Of a DNA stretch of 64,000 nt, positions 1-13,309 are shown one piece after another (position 1 is the first letter of the stretch; every line of letters starts with the position of its first letter). The stretch is from Salvator merianae (lineage: Eukaryota; Chordata; Lepidosauria; Squamata; Teiidae). Location: NCBI GenBank assembly GCA_003586115.2, contig QVOM02000070.1:2227061-2291060 (forward strand). Reading direction: 5' to 3'. The position numbers and the translations under genes are program-made. The notes under the pieces are model-generated. The model did not search any database. It was not told the origin of the DNA and saw only the letters and a program-made list of their open reading frames with translations.

Positions 1-46
1 GGCTACCGGGGACGGAGGGGAGGGGAGGGGAGGGGAGGGGAGGGGG
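1..46. repeat. GGGGA-type purine-rich tandem repeat
   Basis: A short run of GGGGA-like units opens the window and is followed by more G-rich sequence to about position 60. Such G-rich DNA often lies near a CpG-island promoter. That would fit USF2 exon 1 lying just outside the left edge, but this is inference. Confidence 0.7.
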
Positions 47-737
47 GCAGAGGGTGGGGGCATAGGTATGCGACGCCCACATTTGAGGCAAAGGCCAGGC
101 AGATGGGAAGCAGTGGGGAAGCGTGAGGACAGCAAAGGAGAAGGGATTTATTTTTAAGAAAGGAGCAAACCAGGTTAGGCCCCTGGAGGGGTCAGTGCCC
201 AGGATGACAAAAAAAGGGGCCGTAATCGCCTTCAAATCCCATCAGACCTTGTAATGTCAGGCGGAAGTTGTCTTCCAGGTGGCCAAGCTAGATTCCCATG
301 TCTTCCTCTGGTCCAGGTTCCAAAATTCCCATCTCTCACTCACAAAAAGGGATGGGAGGACAGGAGGAGGAAGGTGCCTGTTTCTTCGCAGGGTGTATCT
401 GTCCATCTCTCATCTTCCTTCTCTCCCACACATCCAGAGGACTTTAGCGGGAAGGGGAGGTAGCAACAGAATGAGTAAAAATGAAATCACTGAATAAATT
501 GTAACCAGCAAGGCCCATCACTAAGCCAGAAAACCATGCGCCAATTCCAGGCAATCTGGACAGTTTTGTCCCTGCCCATAGGTTGAGGTGTGTGCGTGAG
601 CACATGTGTGCAGTTATAGCTAATGCACATCTACATTTTTTAAAAAGTGCAGTTTTAAAACACTTTCAGTTATATCCTGCCACTTGTTCAAGAAGATGAT
701 GGTAGTGGTTGTGGTTCTTCCTTTGCTCCTTTTTAGT

Positions 738-880
738 TCTCACCAAAACCCTGTGAGGTAACCTGAAGGAAAAGAACACTGACGGAGCCACGGTCACACA
801 GAGAGCTTCAGGGGGATAGGGGATTTGAACCCCGGTCTTCTAAGATATAGTCCAATGTGCCACCCAGTATGCTTAGTGAA
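738..880 (-). repeat. MIR-like tRNA-derived SINE remnant
   Basis: The minus-strand features of MIR are visible in order: a CTGTGAGGTA-type segment, GGTCACACAG, and GGATTTGAACCCCGGTCTTC (B-box region). It is degraded. Confidence 0.5.
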
Positions 881-944
881 AGTACCCTAGTCTAATTTGG
901 CTTTTAATAATTGAAGATGGTTTAGTTTGTGAGAGTGCGTGTGT

Positions 945-1146
945 ATTGTTGTTGTTGAGTACTACCAAGTTGCGTCTGACTTCTTGTTGACTGCATGGGC
1001 ACCTCCATGGGCCCTGCTATTTAGTTTTCTTGGTAGAGATACAGAAGTGGTTTGCCATTGCCTACTTCTGGGGTGAGGCTGGAGATCAAACTGGCAACGC
1101 TCTGCTTTCCAAAGAATTTGCTTTATCACTGAGCTACAGTCATTGT
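945..1146 (-). repeat. tRNA-derived SINE (family A)
   Basis: On the minus strand it starts with CTGTAGCTCAGTGATAAAGC (A-box) and a B-box-like CCAGTTTGATC. It then has GGCAATGGCAAACCACTTCTG and a tail ending CAAC repeats. The same unit recurs at 5929-6115, 9046-9230, 15190-15382, 47388-47525 and 57741-57862. Confidence 0.75.
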
Positions 1147-1149
1147 GCG

Positions 1150-1203
1150 CTTGTGTGTGCACATGTGTATGTGCATGCATGTGTGTGTGTGTGTGTATGT
1201 ATT
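1150..1203. repeat. TG-rich microsatellite
   Basis: Imperfect TG repeats adjoin the head end of the SINE at 945-1146. Confidence 0.8.
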
Positions 1204-2861
1204 TACTATGTCTTAATTTGCTTTGGTAACTGCCCAAAGACTACAGCATAGGGAGAATATACATTATCTAAACAAATAAATTGCAGATCTGCTTATCAGA
1301 GTACTAACACTTGCTGTGCTGTATTTTCATGTCAAGTCAGCTTTTGGTGGTGGCAAAAACAGGTGTCCTACTTTATAATGCTTTAAACATCATTACACAT
1401 TCCTCGGCTTGGTGCCCTCTGGATGTTGCCAGGCTACAGATTCCATTACCTCTCATGGTTGCTGTGATGGATGGGGCTGAAGAAAGTTTCAGCGTGAGAC
1501 ATTTGGAGGCCATCTGACTGTGTGGAAAGCTGTGCTGGATGTGTTTCCTGTTTTCCTGAGAGATTTGGCCCTGTTTCAACCCAAGCCATCCACCCACCCA
1601 CCACCCTGTGGACGTTGTGTATAGAGAAACGCCCCAGATCTAGGCACTTAACCTTTAAAGGAGCTGGTAACTTGTTCACTTTCCTTGGTCCTGAGACTTC
1701 CCTAACCTGATCTTATCTGAGCTTAGAAGTTGAGCAAATCTAGCCGGTTGGTGCTTGCATGAGAAACTGTCCGAGACTATTAGGTGCTGTGGACTAGACT
1801 GAGTTGTTAAAAAATAGCCTAGAAAAAGACACTAGCGAGCCATTTCTGTGTCAACAAGCAACTTTGCATTGCCACTGTGGTCACCAGGATTCAACTGAGT
1901 TGTATTTTGACCTAACTTGTTCACCCAGGGTCACTAAAACCAGCTTATGGGTGAGTTGAAGAGGTGTACACACCCACTCCTGCGTATTCTCTCTCTCTTT
2001 TTCTATTTCTGTCTGTGTGTCTCTCTGTTTTAATTATGAGCCTCCAATAAATGACTAGGATAATTGCCTTTTTAGGCTAGCAAGAGCTACTATGGTCTCA
2101 TAGTTGTTGTGACCGATTTGCAAGGGCTGTACAGCTACCCCAGGAAAGCAAAGCCAGGCCACTTCCTATGATAGTAAAATACTTGGATGGCTTGTGGAGT
2201 AGGGTGTTTAGAAAGCTTTGGGAAGAAAGTAAATAGTAAGATTTGAGTCTTGAGAGAGTGACTCAGCAATAAAGCATCACAGTTTACATGCAAAAAATTG
2301 GGCTTCCATCCTCCTATCAGCAGCATCTTTTATCCTGTATCCTTTCCTTGTCTGCCTCATTGTTTCCCCCAATCATGTGCCCACAATCCACCTTCATAAT
2401 GGGCCATGACCATGTGGTGGAGCATGTGACCTGTACACAGGTCTGCTGTTCGGTCTCCAGTTAAGACAGGGCAGAGACACCTGAGCAAACTCCTGGGAAG
2501 GTATGGTCTGGTACTCTGCCTGTTGAGGCTGAAATGTCTGATGTGCCAGCTTCCAGGGGTTGTTCGCATGCAATTCCTTTCATCTTGTGCATCAGCTGCT
2601 AGCTGGGTCCGATGAAAGGACCGACGAAGATGTTACTCTGCTAGATGAACTGATGTTCCTGATAAGCTGGTTTCTCTCCTCATTGGCTAACCCAGAAGTG
2701 TGTTTTCTAAGTTAGATAATGCAGAAGGAAAAGTGCTAGCAACTTTATTGATATATTATTTCACTCTGAACAGGAATTGAAAACGGATTAAAACTGAGGC
2801 ATTGCTGAGCTCTCAGTAGGGGCATTTCCATATGTTTAGTAAACATCTGGGCGGTTGTCAG

Positions 2862-2910
2862 ATGATGCTGTTAGGTACCATTGAGTTGAGTTCTGACTCC
2901 TTGTTTCCCA
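2862..2910 (-). repeat. Fragment of tRNA-derived SINE family A
   Basis: Only the tail half is visible (GGTACCATTGAGTTGAGTTC on the + strand). It matches the tails of the fuller copies. Confidence 0.4.
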
Positions 2911-4544
2911 TCTGGACCTGACTCCAGTAATATCTCGTAACTCTCTCCAGCACATTCAGGTTGGCACATTTGGCAAAAGGATTATGCTATAGCAGTGACA
3001 CTCACTTGTTTCTGTCAGTTGTTTCTGAACTACAGCTCCCATCATCCAGATCAGCTTTTGCCAACCTATTGACCTGCAGATGTTTTAAACTACAGTTCCC
3101 ATCAATTCCAGCCAACAGGTTCACTCTGGCTGGGGGTGATGGGAGTTGTAGGCTACGACATCCAAAGTGTATGGCGTTGGCAAAGGCTGCTATAGATTCT
3201 TTCTTGAGATTTCTGGAGCGGGGGGGAATGTTACCGTATTGTGGGTGATGGTGGTGGCGGCAGATAGCAAGAGGACAATAGCTAATTGTCTTTTTGCTGG
3301 GCTTTTCATATACCCCGTCTCTGTAATGCTTATGGTAACTGTCCTTGGAGATATGAGGTGAGAAAACTTTTTGCTAGTGGGATTTACTTTGTATTGCATC
3401 AAACCTCAGAGGTGTAAGGCAGAAGACACTGGAGCTGTGGGGCTTGAGTCTCTCTAGGCAGCCACGCATTCTTGATTTCAACAGTCTGCTTTAAAAGTGA
3501 AGGGGAAGGGGATGTCTCCACTTCCATTAGGCCTTGGGCAACTGGAAATTTTCTGCTGCGTGTCGCTCAGTGATCTACCAGTAAAACCTGATCTACTTTC
3601 GACCCACCCTTGCTTTCACTTAGAGCTGCACTTAATGATTTCCTGAAGTTCTGCTTTTCTTCAGTAGAACATTAGGTAGTGTAAATGCACGATCTTCTGA
3701 GCCGTTTCCCATCCAAGCACCACCCTGCCCTCAGCTTGCTTAGTATCAGCAAGATCCCGTACACTGTATGCTTGCGTTTAAACCAAATTGTGACGAGTGG
3801 ACCCGAGAAGTTGGTGACTTCCTTAAGAATTGGTTGCTCCACTGAGCTTTTGTTTAAGACTTTTGAGAACTAAGATTGGAGAACCCAGGTGGAATCCCTT
3901 TGCATTTGCAAAGCTGCTGGGTGGTGACAGACCAACCATTATATCTGTTGCAGTAGCAAACTCTGCAGAGTTGTCAAAGAGAAGAGAAGAAAGAGCTGCA
4001 TAAATCTCTCCTAGGGCTGCCTGGTAATAATGCAGAAACATAAATTATTTCTAGAAAGGGAGGACAAGGATCATATTGGAGGCTCATCTCTGATATCATC
4101 AAACTATGTTCTGATTCTCATCCAGAGATGCCTAGTGCGTAAGGGCACCTCATCACATCCAGGAGCTCAAAGTTTGAATTATTTCCATCCTCCTCCTTTT
4201 CACTTTCAATTCAGAGTTGGCAAAAGTGTGCATAATCCACTAGTGGGCTCAATTTTCGCAGAGGTTTGCAAAGAGTTGCAGCCTCCTTCCAGCAGTAGCT
4301 CTGTGTTTCTGCTAAGCACCAGCTACCACCTCTTCATCATAAACCAGAATGTGGTTCAGAGAGAGCAAAAAATGAGGTTCCTCCCCTTGTGCCCCACTAG
4401 TTCTGGTCGGCAAATCAGCACTGATCATCTGGTGACCATCAGTGATGAGGATCTGCATGTAGTCAAACATACAATATTGTATGCAGGTAAGAGAGGAAGG
4501 GACTCAAAGAGAAGCAATTATTATTTGGTTATCTGTAGCTAGTG

Positions 4545-4990
4545 CAAAATGCAGCAGGCAGGTTATTGCGTGACATGCTTGTTTGCACACATATCACCAC
4601 CTGCACTTAAGCAACTGTGCTGGTTAGCAGCTTGGCCAAATTCAAGATTTTACGCTTGGCATATGAAGCCCCAAACAACTTACACCCAGAGAACCTGAAA
4701 GAACATCTTCCCTGTTACAAGCCCAAAAGAGTCCCAAGATCATCTGGAGAAGTCTTGTGGAGGGTCAGCAAAATGCAGAGTATCATTTCTTAATGTCCCG
4801 CAATAGTGTATTTTCTGTGGAAACACCTACCTTGTGATACATACACTTAGAGCTTTCAGATACTTCTCTCTTAAGCCAGGAATTCCCTCTGGGAGCCTTT
4901 TTGCACATATGTTTCAGAACGTTCCGTGCCAACTGCTGGAACACCATGTTTACACCTGTGTACTGTCTTAGCTGTCTGGACGTTGTCTGA
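4545..4990 (+). repeat. LINE-derived dispersed repeat (unclassified)
   Basis: The text resembles the degenerate non-LTR retrotransposon repeats common in reptiles (CTGGTTAGCAGCTTGGCC, then AAATTCAAGATTTTACG). No intact open frame was seen. Confidence 0.4.
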
Positions 4991-5300
4991 GCCCTCCTCA
5001 AAACGTTCCAGCTGTGGACAGCTCAAAAACTGTCCACAGCAGGCCGAATCTCACTCCACCTTTGTGCACCAGATGCAATGTCCCCCCACCGAATCGTACG
5101 AGGAGAGGGTGGGATGTTCAATGTCAGAATGTCCCACCAGGAACAGAATTGGGAGGCCTGCCGTTCTGATCGCTAGAACAGCTGGGCTGGAATGGGCCTG
5201 TTCGTGTGCTCAGCATGCAAATGGGTCCAACCGTTCCTGTTGCTCGCTGGCTGGGAATTGTCTGCAGAGACGATTCCCAACAGGTAAGTGTGAACCTGCC
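4926..5300 (+). mobile_element. Non-autonomous DNA element, family D copy 1
   Basis: About 350 bp is homologous to 12675-13100. Both copies contain the block GTGCACCAGATG, a central imperfect palindrome, then CAGGAACA and GCAAAT...GTTGTTC blocks. No open frame is shared. Ends and target duplications could not be fixed. Confidence 0.5.
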
Positions 5301-5394
5301 TCTGAATGTGTTTTTTTTCCCTTATCCCACCCAAATTTTTAATATATGTGTAATTAATTGGATCATTATAAGTATTTTTATCCCTTTCTTTCAC

Positions 5395-5462
5395 GTTTAG
5401 TTTTGTAAACCACTTTGAGATTTTTATGGGAAGCAGTACAGAAATGTTTCGAATGAATGAAT
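5395..5462 (+). repeat. LINE 3'-end-like tail with GAAT repeats
   Basis: GTAAACCACTTTGAGATTTT followed by AGCAGTACAGAAATG and GAATGAATGAATGAA is the typical 3' terminus of reptilian non-LTR elements. Confidence 0.5.
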
Positions 5463-5928
5463 GAAATTCCCCGTTAGGCCTCTACTAATAACTTGTGTGA
5501 TCCTGTTGACAAGATTGTTCTTGTCGTGTTTTTTGAAATCAAATCTGTGCCTCTCAGATTAGAGGTCTCTGTCTAGACATGGCAGAGCTCCTTTGCCAGC
5601 CTCCTGAATGGTTGGGACAGGCCTGACAAAGTGCACCATGGTGTCATCACATTGCAGTTTGTGAGTAATGGGGGTTCTGTGCCCAATCCTTGCCTAAATT
5701 CAAGGCTCCTTGTAGAGGATGGGTGGGTGTTTTGAAGTGTTTGAACAGATGCAAGCCTCTAATGCAGACAACACTATGTGATGTTGCCTTGAGAAGCAGT
5801 GAGCCAAAGTCTAGTTGTTGTTGTTTTTTAAAATACCCAGGCTTTCTTTAATAGTGGAGTCCATGACAACATAGATCTGCTTCCTAAACAGGCACTGTAC
5901 ATTCAGCAAGACGATAGCCTTATAGTTG

Positions 5929-6115
5929 GTGTGTGGTTGGGTACCACCAAGTCACAGCCGACTCCTAGGTGACTGCACAGGCACCTCTATGCAGTTTTCT
6001 TGGCAGAGATACAGAAGAGGTTTGCCTTAGCCTACTTCCAGGGAGAGGCTGGGGATTGAACCGGCAACTCTCTGCTTTCCAGGCAGTTTGCTGTACTACT
6101 GCGGTACAGCCATTC
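5929..6115 (-). repeat. tRNA-derived SINE (family A)
   Basis: This is a near full-length minus-strand copy: tail GGTACCACCAAGTCACAG at left, B-box region GGGATTGAACCGGCAACTC, and head GGTACAGCCATT at right. Confidence 0.75.
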
Positions 6116-8148
6116 CCTATGGCTGATATGTGATCCTCCCATAAATGTTCTGAAACAAATACCCTAGGCTTGTGTGGCTAAAAGCCAGTGACATTTAAAG
6201 GAAATGTGAAGAGTGGCTTGCTTGCTTTTTTCCGGCTATATAAAATTGTATGCAGAACGTTTTTCATTTCTGAAACTCTGCCAGCATTCCCAGAGCTGAT
6301 AAGTACATTTGCAGGCGATAAAGACAAAGGAGTGAGAAGGAAACTGTCGTTTACACTGAGTCAGCACACTGGTCCACCTAGCTAACAATTGCCTAGATGC
6401 TGGCTGAAGCTTCCCTTGGTTTCAGGCAAGAATAGTTTCTCAGCCCGACACAGAGATGCTCCAGGGCTTGAACCCTGGTGCTGTTTGCGTGCTGTTTGAG
6501 CTGGGTTGTGAAAAATGGTTTGGAGGTGAAGGGGGAGGAGGGGGTATCCTTATGTCAGAAGTTGCCTGTCTTTTGAACACTGGGATGGAGTGTCAAAAGC
6601 ATTGCAGGCACTGGAGAAGGAATCCTTAGGAACATCGCTGTATCATCAGTTGACCCTAGCTTATGAGATAATGGGGGTAGTTCCTTGGTAACTTAATTTC
6701 CTAGGACATCTTTTGTGTGGCTTTCTTTGTCAGGTGGTGACCAGCACCAGCCAAGACATTAAGGATTCTTCCCCAGAGAAACTGTAAAGGCCCTAAGTCC
6801 TGCTCAGGATCTAGGTGGGTCAGGAAAGGTGGGAACAGAACAAAACAGGGATGTGCAAGCTGACCTGGCACACATTCGTGAGAGAGTCATCAAGTTACTG
6901 GGATGGTATACAAAACGCTGTCTCAAATGATTTTTGGAACGTTTGAGAAGGCGTTGTTCCCTCCACCTGGGGGCTGGATCTGTTAGGTGGCGCACTTTGC
7001 AGTCTCAGCCCTAGAAGCAAGATATGCACTCACCTTGCTTCTGTGCTTCCTGTCCTGCTCTTCTCAGAGCCTGGCGGTGGGTTTGCCTGTTGTCATGCCA
7101 TGCCATGTAGTGGCATCACTACGCAATGGCAGTCCTACTAAGGCGTCCCCTGGGCTCTTCCACACCTCTAGAGGGCAAATGAAGCCTGGGGAATCCCTGG
7201 CAGGCCTCAAATAGCATGTCATCATGCAGTCATATCATAACCTGGCACAAAACAACAGTGGGTAGCCCTGCTCCCCATGTCTGAGAAGGCTGTAGAGAGG
7301 CAGTGCAGGAGCAAGGTGAACTAACAGCTATCTTTGCTCCTAGGGCTCAGTTTGTTAGGTGTCCCACCTGGCAAAGACAGGTCACATGTGTGCTGTGTGA
7401 GTTTAAATGTTTTTCAAAACATTCAAGGTGACATTTTGCTCATATCTGCAACAAGACACTCACACATACAGGACCACTGCTGCTTTTGCCACCAGGCTCA
7501 GTTCCATCCTATTCTTTCCGGGTGTCCATATATCATCTATCCAGCTCTGACCCCTAGAGGCAGGCTTTGCTGCCCACCCCTGTCCTTTCCAAGAACTATG
7601 CAGTAAGTTGTCACACCTCTCTTCATGCACAACCCATACCCACGGCTCTGAACAGGAAAAGCATACTCCTTTCTGCTACTCCAAGTAGTGAGAACCACTT
7701 CTTTTTAAGTCAGATATTTTCATTAGTTGGAAATTAAAAAGAAGAGTACTTTTTCCTGCCTGGTATGTATGTACATGGAAGTTTGATCAAAACAAAACAA
7801 AACAAAAAATGGTTGAGTTTGTTTGCTGCCATGCCACTCTGATGAGTCTTGTTCGAGCAGTACCACACTGATGAGTCTAGCCACGCTTTGCATTTCTTGG
7901 CAGATCTTTCAGCTGGTGCAAGGTAAGGCGCTGTGGGAAATATAAATGGCAAAAAAGCCTAAATGCGAACTTGTGGGGTGGAGATGGAGAGTTGGAGTAG
8001 GCTGTGGTCAGGCATTAATAGCAGGCCCTACCCGAAACCTAAGCCAGAATGAAACATGCAGACGCTAGGTCTGAGCTGCTTGAAGGAAGCAAGACAGTTG
8101 TGAGTTGTTGAGCAATCCGAAAAAGATGTACTGATGGCCGAATGACTA

Positions 8149-8600
8149 GGACCCTTTCTACACTTACCTGCTTTTGGTTGGTATCAGTGGATCTGGAATA
8201 GCCTGGCCCACTGATCCCGACCACGAGAAAGGATAGGTTGGATCAGTGCCGTCTGCACTGACGGTACTGATCTGGATCAACTCACAGTGTGGCTGTGAAG
8301 GTCACGTGAGCTTAACGGCCACACCCACACACCTCTGGGGGCTAGGAACAAAACTTCCTAGCCTCAGAGTCTCTGTGGGGTTCTTTTTGGTGGCACACTA
8401 TGGTGCACGACTGAAAAGCACACGCACACACACCGGTAGTCCCAAATAGGGGAGGCATGTCTCCAGCATGCCTCATGTGTTCAGGGTCAGGGCTACGCGA
8501 GTCTGCTGGTAGATCTGATTAAATGGGTCTACCAGTGATTCAGATTAAGGCCTCTCTTAATCCAGATCATGGTCTGTCAAAAGTAGATAGAGTGGACCAG
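8149..8600. mobile_element. Non-autonomous DNA element, family C copy 1
   Basis: The left end ACCCTTTCTACACTTACC resembles the terminal repeat of copy 2 at 14066. The interior shares the block on scaled ‘GGCACACTATGGTGCACGAC’ with the other copies. The right end is not clear. It contains a CACGTG at 8303-8308. Confidence 0.45.
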
Positions 8601-9045
8601 CAGGGGACATGAGCTCATAGATCTGCACTAACATGTGGATCTGTGAGGCCTGGAAGTGTACTATACAGACCCATAAGCCCCCAGGTTTCCTCCATAAAGC
8701 TTGGAAAGATGTAGCCAGCCTCTTGGCCGTCTTTTTTCATGAGTATTCAGAGTTTGTATGCATTCTAGGCCAGAGAAATGTTGACTTCCATTTTGTTGAA
8801 TGCAATTCTCTACACCATCTGCTTGTAGTACACTTGGCCAGTGGTTAAGGACAACAGGAATTGTTATTCACGATGCCTGCAGAGTTTACTAGCTGTAGTT
8901 CTATGATGGGCCCCTACTTTACCTGCAGAAGGTCTGAAGTTTAGTCCCCAGCATCTTCCAAAAAGAGTCAGAGACAAACCACTTGCTGATTGGTGTCAAG
9001 AAATGTATCTATGTAATCGCTGGGAGTTAAGCTCAACTGAATGTG

Positions 9046-9230
9046 GGGTTTTTTTGTTCTTTTTTGGTACCAGTAAGTCAGGGTCAGCTCTAAGGTGAGT
9101 ATGTAGTCACCTATACACCGTTTTCTGGACAGTTACAGAAATAGTTTGTCATTTCCTTCTTCCAGGGATCAAACCTAGAATCCTCTGTGTTCCAAGGAGT
9201 TGCTCTACCACAGAGCTGCAGCAACTCCCA
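9046..9230 (-). repeat. tRNA-derived SINE (family A)
   Basis: A diverged minus-strand copy. GGTACCAGTAAGTCAGGGTC is at the tail side, and CTCTACCACAGAGCTGCAG is the reverse of the A-box region. Confidence 0.65.
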
Positions 9231-10613
9231 GTATATATTCACCGAGCTTTTAAGAATATGAGGGTTGGCTCTTTTCAGGTTGCTAGGATGTTCAAGGTTA
9301 CAAGGAGATTAGGCCAGTCTGGTGACATTTTGGAGGGCTTATTTCTGACATGGCAGGCATTTTGTCCATCTCATAGCTATGTAGCAGTCACTGTGATTCA
9401 TGTCCCACTATCCCAGCGTTCCGTGGTGCAACAAGAGAGATACTATTCAATTATCTGCAAGAGTTTCGTCTCCTGCCACTTCCACTCTGGAATTAAGTTC
9501 GCCGTAGAGAGTTTGACATTTGAAACAAGAGCATTCAGTTGTAGTCTTCCAGATATTCCTGAACTACAGCCCCCATCGTTCCTTCCTCTTGCCCACACTT
9601 GTATGGAATGATGGGAGTTGACCCCCCCTGTATTAAAGCCTTTCACAGGGGTGGCCTACAGGATCCGTTTTTGCAGTGTTATGGAGAAAGGCAAAGAGGC
9701 AGTTCAGCTGCCATTTAAGTGGGACTTCCAGATTGTCCCAGATGCCTCCAGTTTGAACAGGTGGAAGCACAGTATTCAGTTGGTGGCTCACCTCACACTC
9801 CATTCCACAAGTTTAAACCTGTCAGCTGCCTCTGAGTTTGCGCCTAGATTTCTTCAGGAGTTTTGTGCCTCAAGCCAGCTCTCCCCACAGGTTAAGACCT
9901 TCTATTGATGTCCTTGAGTGAGGAATCTCTACCGGCAGAGGTGAAACAGATTATGGCCAGAGAAGGAAGAGGGCAGTATAATATTCTTTCCAAAGAAACA
10001 CCTCTGCCATCTGCAGTGTTACCTTTAGGTGCCAGGCAAAACACTTCTCTAAGTGTTCGTTTTTGTTTGTTTTTTTACCTGGATTGACTTTGCTGTTGTG
10101 AGCTACATACGGGAAGAGACAAACAATGCTGTATGCTCTGGACCACTGTGGGGTGCCACTACACTGCTGGGACTGTTCTACCTTGGAGTGTTCAGATTGA
10201 GCATTTGAAAGTGGAAAGTGCCAAAAGGTCCTATGTCTGAAAACCTGGTCAGCCACCGAGCTATTTGGATGGTAGTTTTAGAATAAAACGGTTTGACATG
10301 TTTCCATTCTTGGTGCAGGCATAATTTTCTGTTTTCAATGAGGCTGCAGTACCATGCAGTGGTGACTGGTGCTCATGGGGGCTAGGGAGTCAGAGGGAAA
10401 AGTAGCTACAAGGAAGGAGAATCAGGGATCAGAATGCTAGATGCGACATAAGGCTGCAATCCTATTTGAAGCCCTATGAACATTGGCCCCACTTGTGTAC
10501 TTTGCACACACTAGCCAACTGAACAGAACTAAAGAGAGTCAGTGTAACATAGTGCTGAGAGTGCAAGCTAGAACCTCGGTTCTGCCATGAAAGCTCACCA
10601 GCTGTACTGATCT

Positions 10614-10820
10614 AGGTACCACCTCCAGGCTGGAGAGACAGGCAGGATGCCTCTCAAGGCCATTTGCAGGGAGTTGAGAGCAGATGAAGGTTTTGCCTTT
10701 GCCTTCTGCTTGAGAAGGCCCAGAAGCAATTGGTGGGCCACTGTGGGAGACGGGATGCTGGACTAGTTGGGTTGCGGCCCAATCCAGCAGGGCTCCTCTT
10801 ATGTTCTTATGTGTTCATTA
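10614..10820 (-). repeat. Dispersed repeat R1 (GCTGGATCAGGCC family)
   Basis: Minus-strand copy ending GGGCTCCTCTTATGTTCTTATG. Further copies are at 20647-21033 (+), 25724-26080 (-, interrupted), 30426-30640 (+), 38696-38925 (-), 48425-48560 (+) and 50755-50960 (-). This repeat is very common in squamate genomes as I recall. No protein was seen in it. Confidence 0.65.
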
Positions 10821-10975
10821 GATGGACACATCCATGTAGTATTCTTGGCACATTCAGGACTAGTTTACCATCACTGCTCTCTGGACAGATGCCTGGAATT
10901 TATCTTCTAACTGAGCTATGGTCACTCCCTCTGTGTGGCTTCTTGTGGTGCCCTCAATGCATGTTGATGCAAGAC

Positions 10976-11205
10976 ACTGAGGGCCAGTGTAGTGTGGTTG
11001 CCAGAGCACCAGGGTGGATCCTGGTAGGTCTGACTGGAGTTCCTGCGATGGAATCCCCACTCTGCCACAAACCAGCCACAACATTTCAGCCAAATCTGCC
11101 TGGCAGGTTTGTTGTTGGAAATAAAACAGAATGGAGGAGAAGAGTGTGACCACTTTGGACTCATCAGGGAAAAGACAGGATAGAAATGCAATAAATAATA
11201 TGCAA
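10976..11205 (+). repeat. Sauria-type SINE remnant
   Basis: CCAGTGTAGTGTGGTTGCCAG opens it. A GTTCCTGCGATGGAATCCCC B-box-like block follows, then a tail with GGACTCATCAGGGAAAAGAC and GGATAGAAATGCAATAAATA, resembling BovB-type 3' ends. Confidence 0.5.
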
Positions 11206-12674
11206 ACACTTGGGTTAAAGAAGTAGGGACAATGGGCTCATTCTTTGAGCTTCTAAGTGCAGTGAAGTCCTGTCTACTGGGCTTTATGGGCCATCCGCCC
11301 TGGTATCAAGGATGGGGAAATCTGGAGGACCTCAAATTGCTGGACCCCAGCTCCATTGTGGGCAATGGTAGGTCATGCTGGTCAGAGCTGGAAGCCCCAA
11401 CATTTGCCCAAGACTAGCCAACCTTGGACTCTTTAAATGAACGACTGTCATCTATTCTTCCTAGGAAAACAAAGAGGTACCTTGTGCAACCTGATTGAAG
11501 TATGTCCTCCGCTTCATTGTTTCTTTGGGCTTTTCCATTTTTTGGCTCCTATTGTTGAAAGTGCTGTTCAGTTTTATAGTTGAAGTTCTCCCTTACATAT
11601 TCAAAATCCCACTTCTAATGCAGAAAGGTTTCCTATCTCCTCTACCCATCCCCACTAGGTGTAAAAATAATTAGAGTCCTGCTGCGTATCAGATGCTATT
11701 AAAAGGAAGGTCCCTCTCCACTTTCTCCTTGATCTAGTTCTTCTGCAGTCAGTGCGTGTGCTTAGATTAGATAATATGTAACGTGTCCTACCTTGTACGT
11801 GCTTTGGCTGGGAGAAGAATTGGAAGAGTTGGTAAAGGAAGGATGCTCAGATTGTGCAAGGGACAGCAAAAGCTTTGCAGGTAGTTAGTCGTTCCTCATA
11901 GGTTCTCTCTCAGTTGTCATTGGCCCTTTTAATCTCTTCATCCCCAACTAGGAGATCAAAGGGTTAAGACAGTGTCCCGCCTGAATATGTTCCTAAATCA
12001 CTTCCCCAGGTCTGCTCCTGTTTTCCTCATCATGCAGTAACTCAGGGCACTGGGTCCTGAAGTATGCAAGGGACTACGTGTATGTATGTAAGCATCTAAG
12101 TATCTCTTGCATCAAAGCCTCAAAAGCAACTGTCCATATTAGGACCCTTTGTTTTTACTCAGGAGCACAAGTTCAGTTCCAGGAATGGGAACTATGGGTA
12201 TAGTTGCAACTGTGCTGCAACCCTGGACGGGAAGCTATCACTAGGATCCGGCCCTTTGACAGCTGCTGACCTCTGCTCATTAGTAAGGAAGCATAGAAAT
12301 ACACTTTGTACTGAAAGGTTATGTTCAGTGTTCCTTACAACAGCCTTTGCCTTCCAGATGTTGTCTAGAAGGTTTGGGCTATAGCTGTGTTCAGCTCCAG
12401 CCAGCGCTTAGGCTGATATGAACTGTAGTTGAAAAGTTTCAGCACCAAGTGGGCATAGCAGACCGACCGGTGTTGGCTGCCCACTGTTCTCCTGGTTCCT
12501 GCTTGAAGCTACCATGGGTTGAACTGAGTACCTTCTGTGGGCAAAGCCATGGTTCTGCCCCTAAGCGGTGGCTCTTCCTTAACAGTGTCAGCTGGTTGAA
12601 AACGGCTTGAGTGTGAGAATGCCTGAGAAGACTCTGATGGCCTTTTTGCAGTTAGCACCAAGGCAGTTTTAGGT

Positions 12675-13100
12675 GGAATGTGTTGTCCGTGCCCTGATCC
12701 ACTGCAGCTGTCCAAAAGGCATCTCATGCCGTTCCCCATCCTTAACACGTGTGGACAGGTTGAAAGCTGTCCGCAAGCAGTCCTGCGACATTGGGAACAG
12801 TTCGGGAGCAGTGTGAATGTAACACTTCTGGGTATTATGACTTGCTCCACCCTCGTGCACCAGATGTGATGTCTCATCACCCAGTTGCAGTGACGGGTGG
12901 GTGAGACATCGGACATCAGGATGTCACCCCAGGAACACACCAGGAAGGCTTGTTGTTCACATTCCTAGCACTGGTGAACAGGAGTGGGACTGTTCCAGTG
13001 CACAGAATGCAAATAGCCACAACCATTTGTGTTGTTCACCAGCCTGGAATGGTCTTTGGAGGCCATTCCAAGAACAAAGTGCAAATGCGGCCTAAGCTTG
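12675..13100 (+). mobile_element. Non-autonomous DNA element, family D copy 2
   Basis: This copy is homologous to 4926-5300. It shows CCACCCTCGTGCACCAGATG and a palindrome around 12868-12925 (repeated GATGTC/GACATC), then the GAACAGGAGTGGGACTGTTC block. Confidence 0.5.
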
Positions 13101-13261
13101 TTACAGAAGAGGAACTAAAGGGTTTAATGGGAAAATGGAACTTCAGCATCAAGGATAGGGACCTGTAGGCCTCTAAATGCTGATGGACCAATTCCCATCA
13201 TTGCATTGCATGTATTTACTGGTTTTTTTATACCACCCTACACCAAAGTCTCGGGAAGGTT

Positions 13262-13309
13262 AATAATGAACAGATAAAGCAGTATAATAATGAACAGATA
13301 AAGCAGTAT
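13262..13309. repeat. 24-bp unit repeated twice
   Basis: Two identical 24-bp units (AATAATGAACAG...GCAGTAT) lie head to tail at 13262-13285 and 13286-13309. It looks like a simple replication duplication. Confidence 0.85.

Noticed and set aside
2600..2640. Hairpin GGTCCGATGAAAGGACC with CGAAG
   Set aside because: The core is CCGATGA, not CTGATGA, and the arms do not give a ribozyme fold.
4030..4542. 170-codon open frame in intron 1
   Set aside because: No recognisable motif, no splice context, and repeat-like surroundings. It could be chance at this length.
7838..7892. Two CTGATGAGTC words suggesting hammerhead ribozymes
   Set aside because: No following GAAA core or stems. The two words are part of a short duplicated text (CCAC-CTGATGAGTCT).
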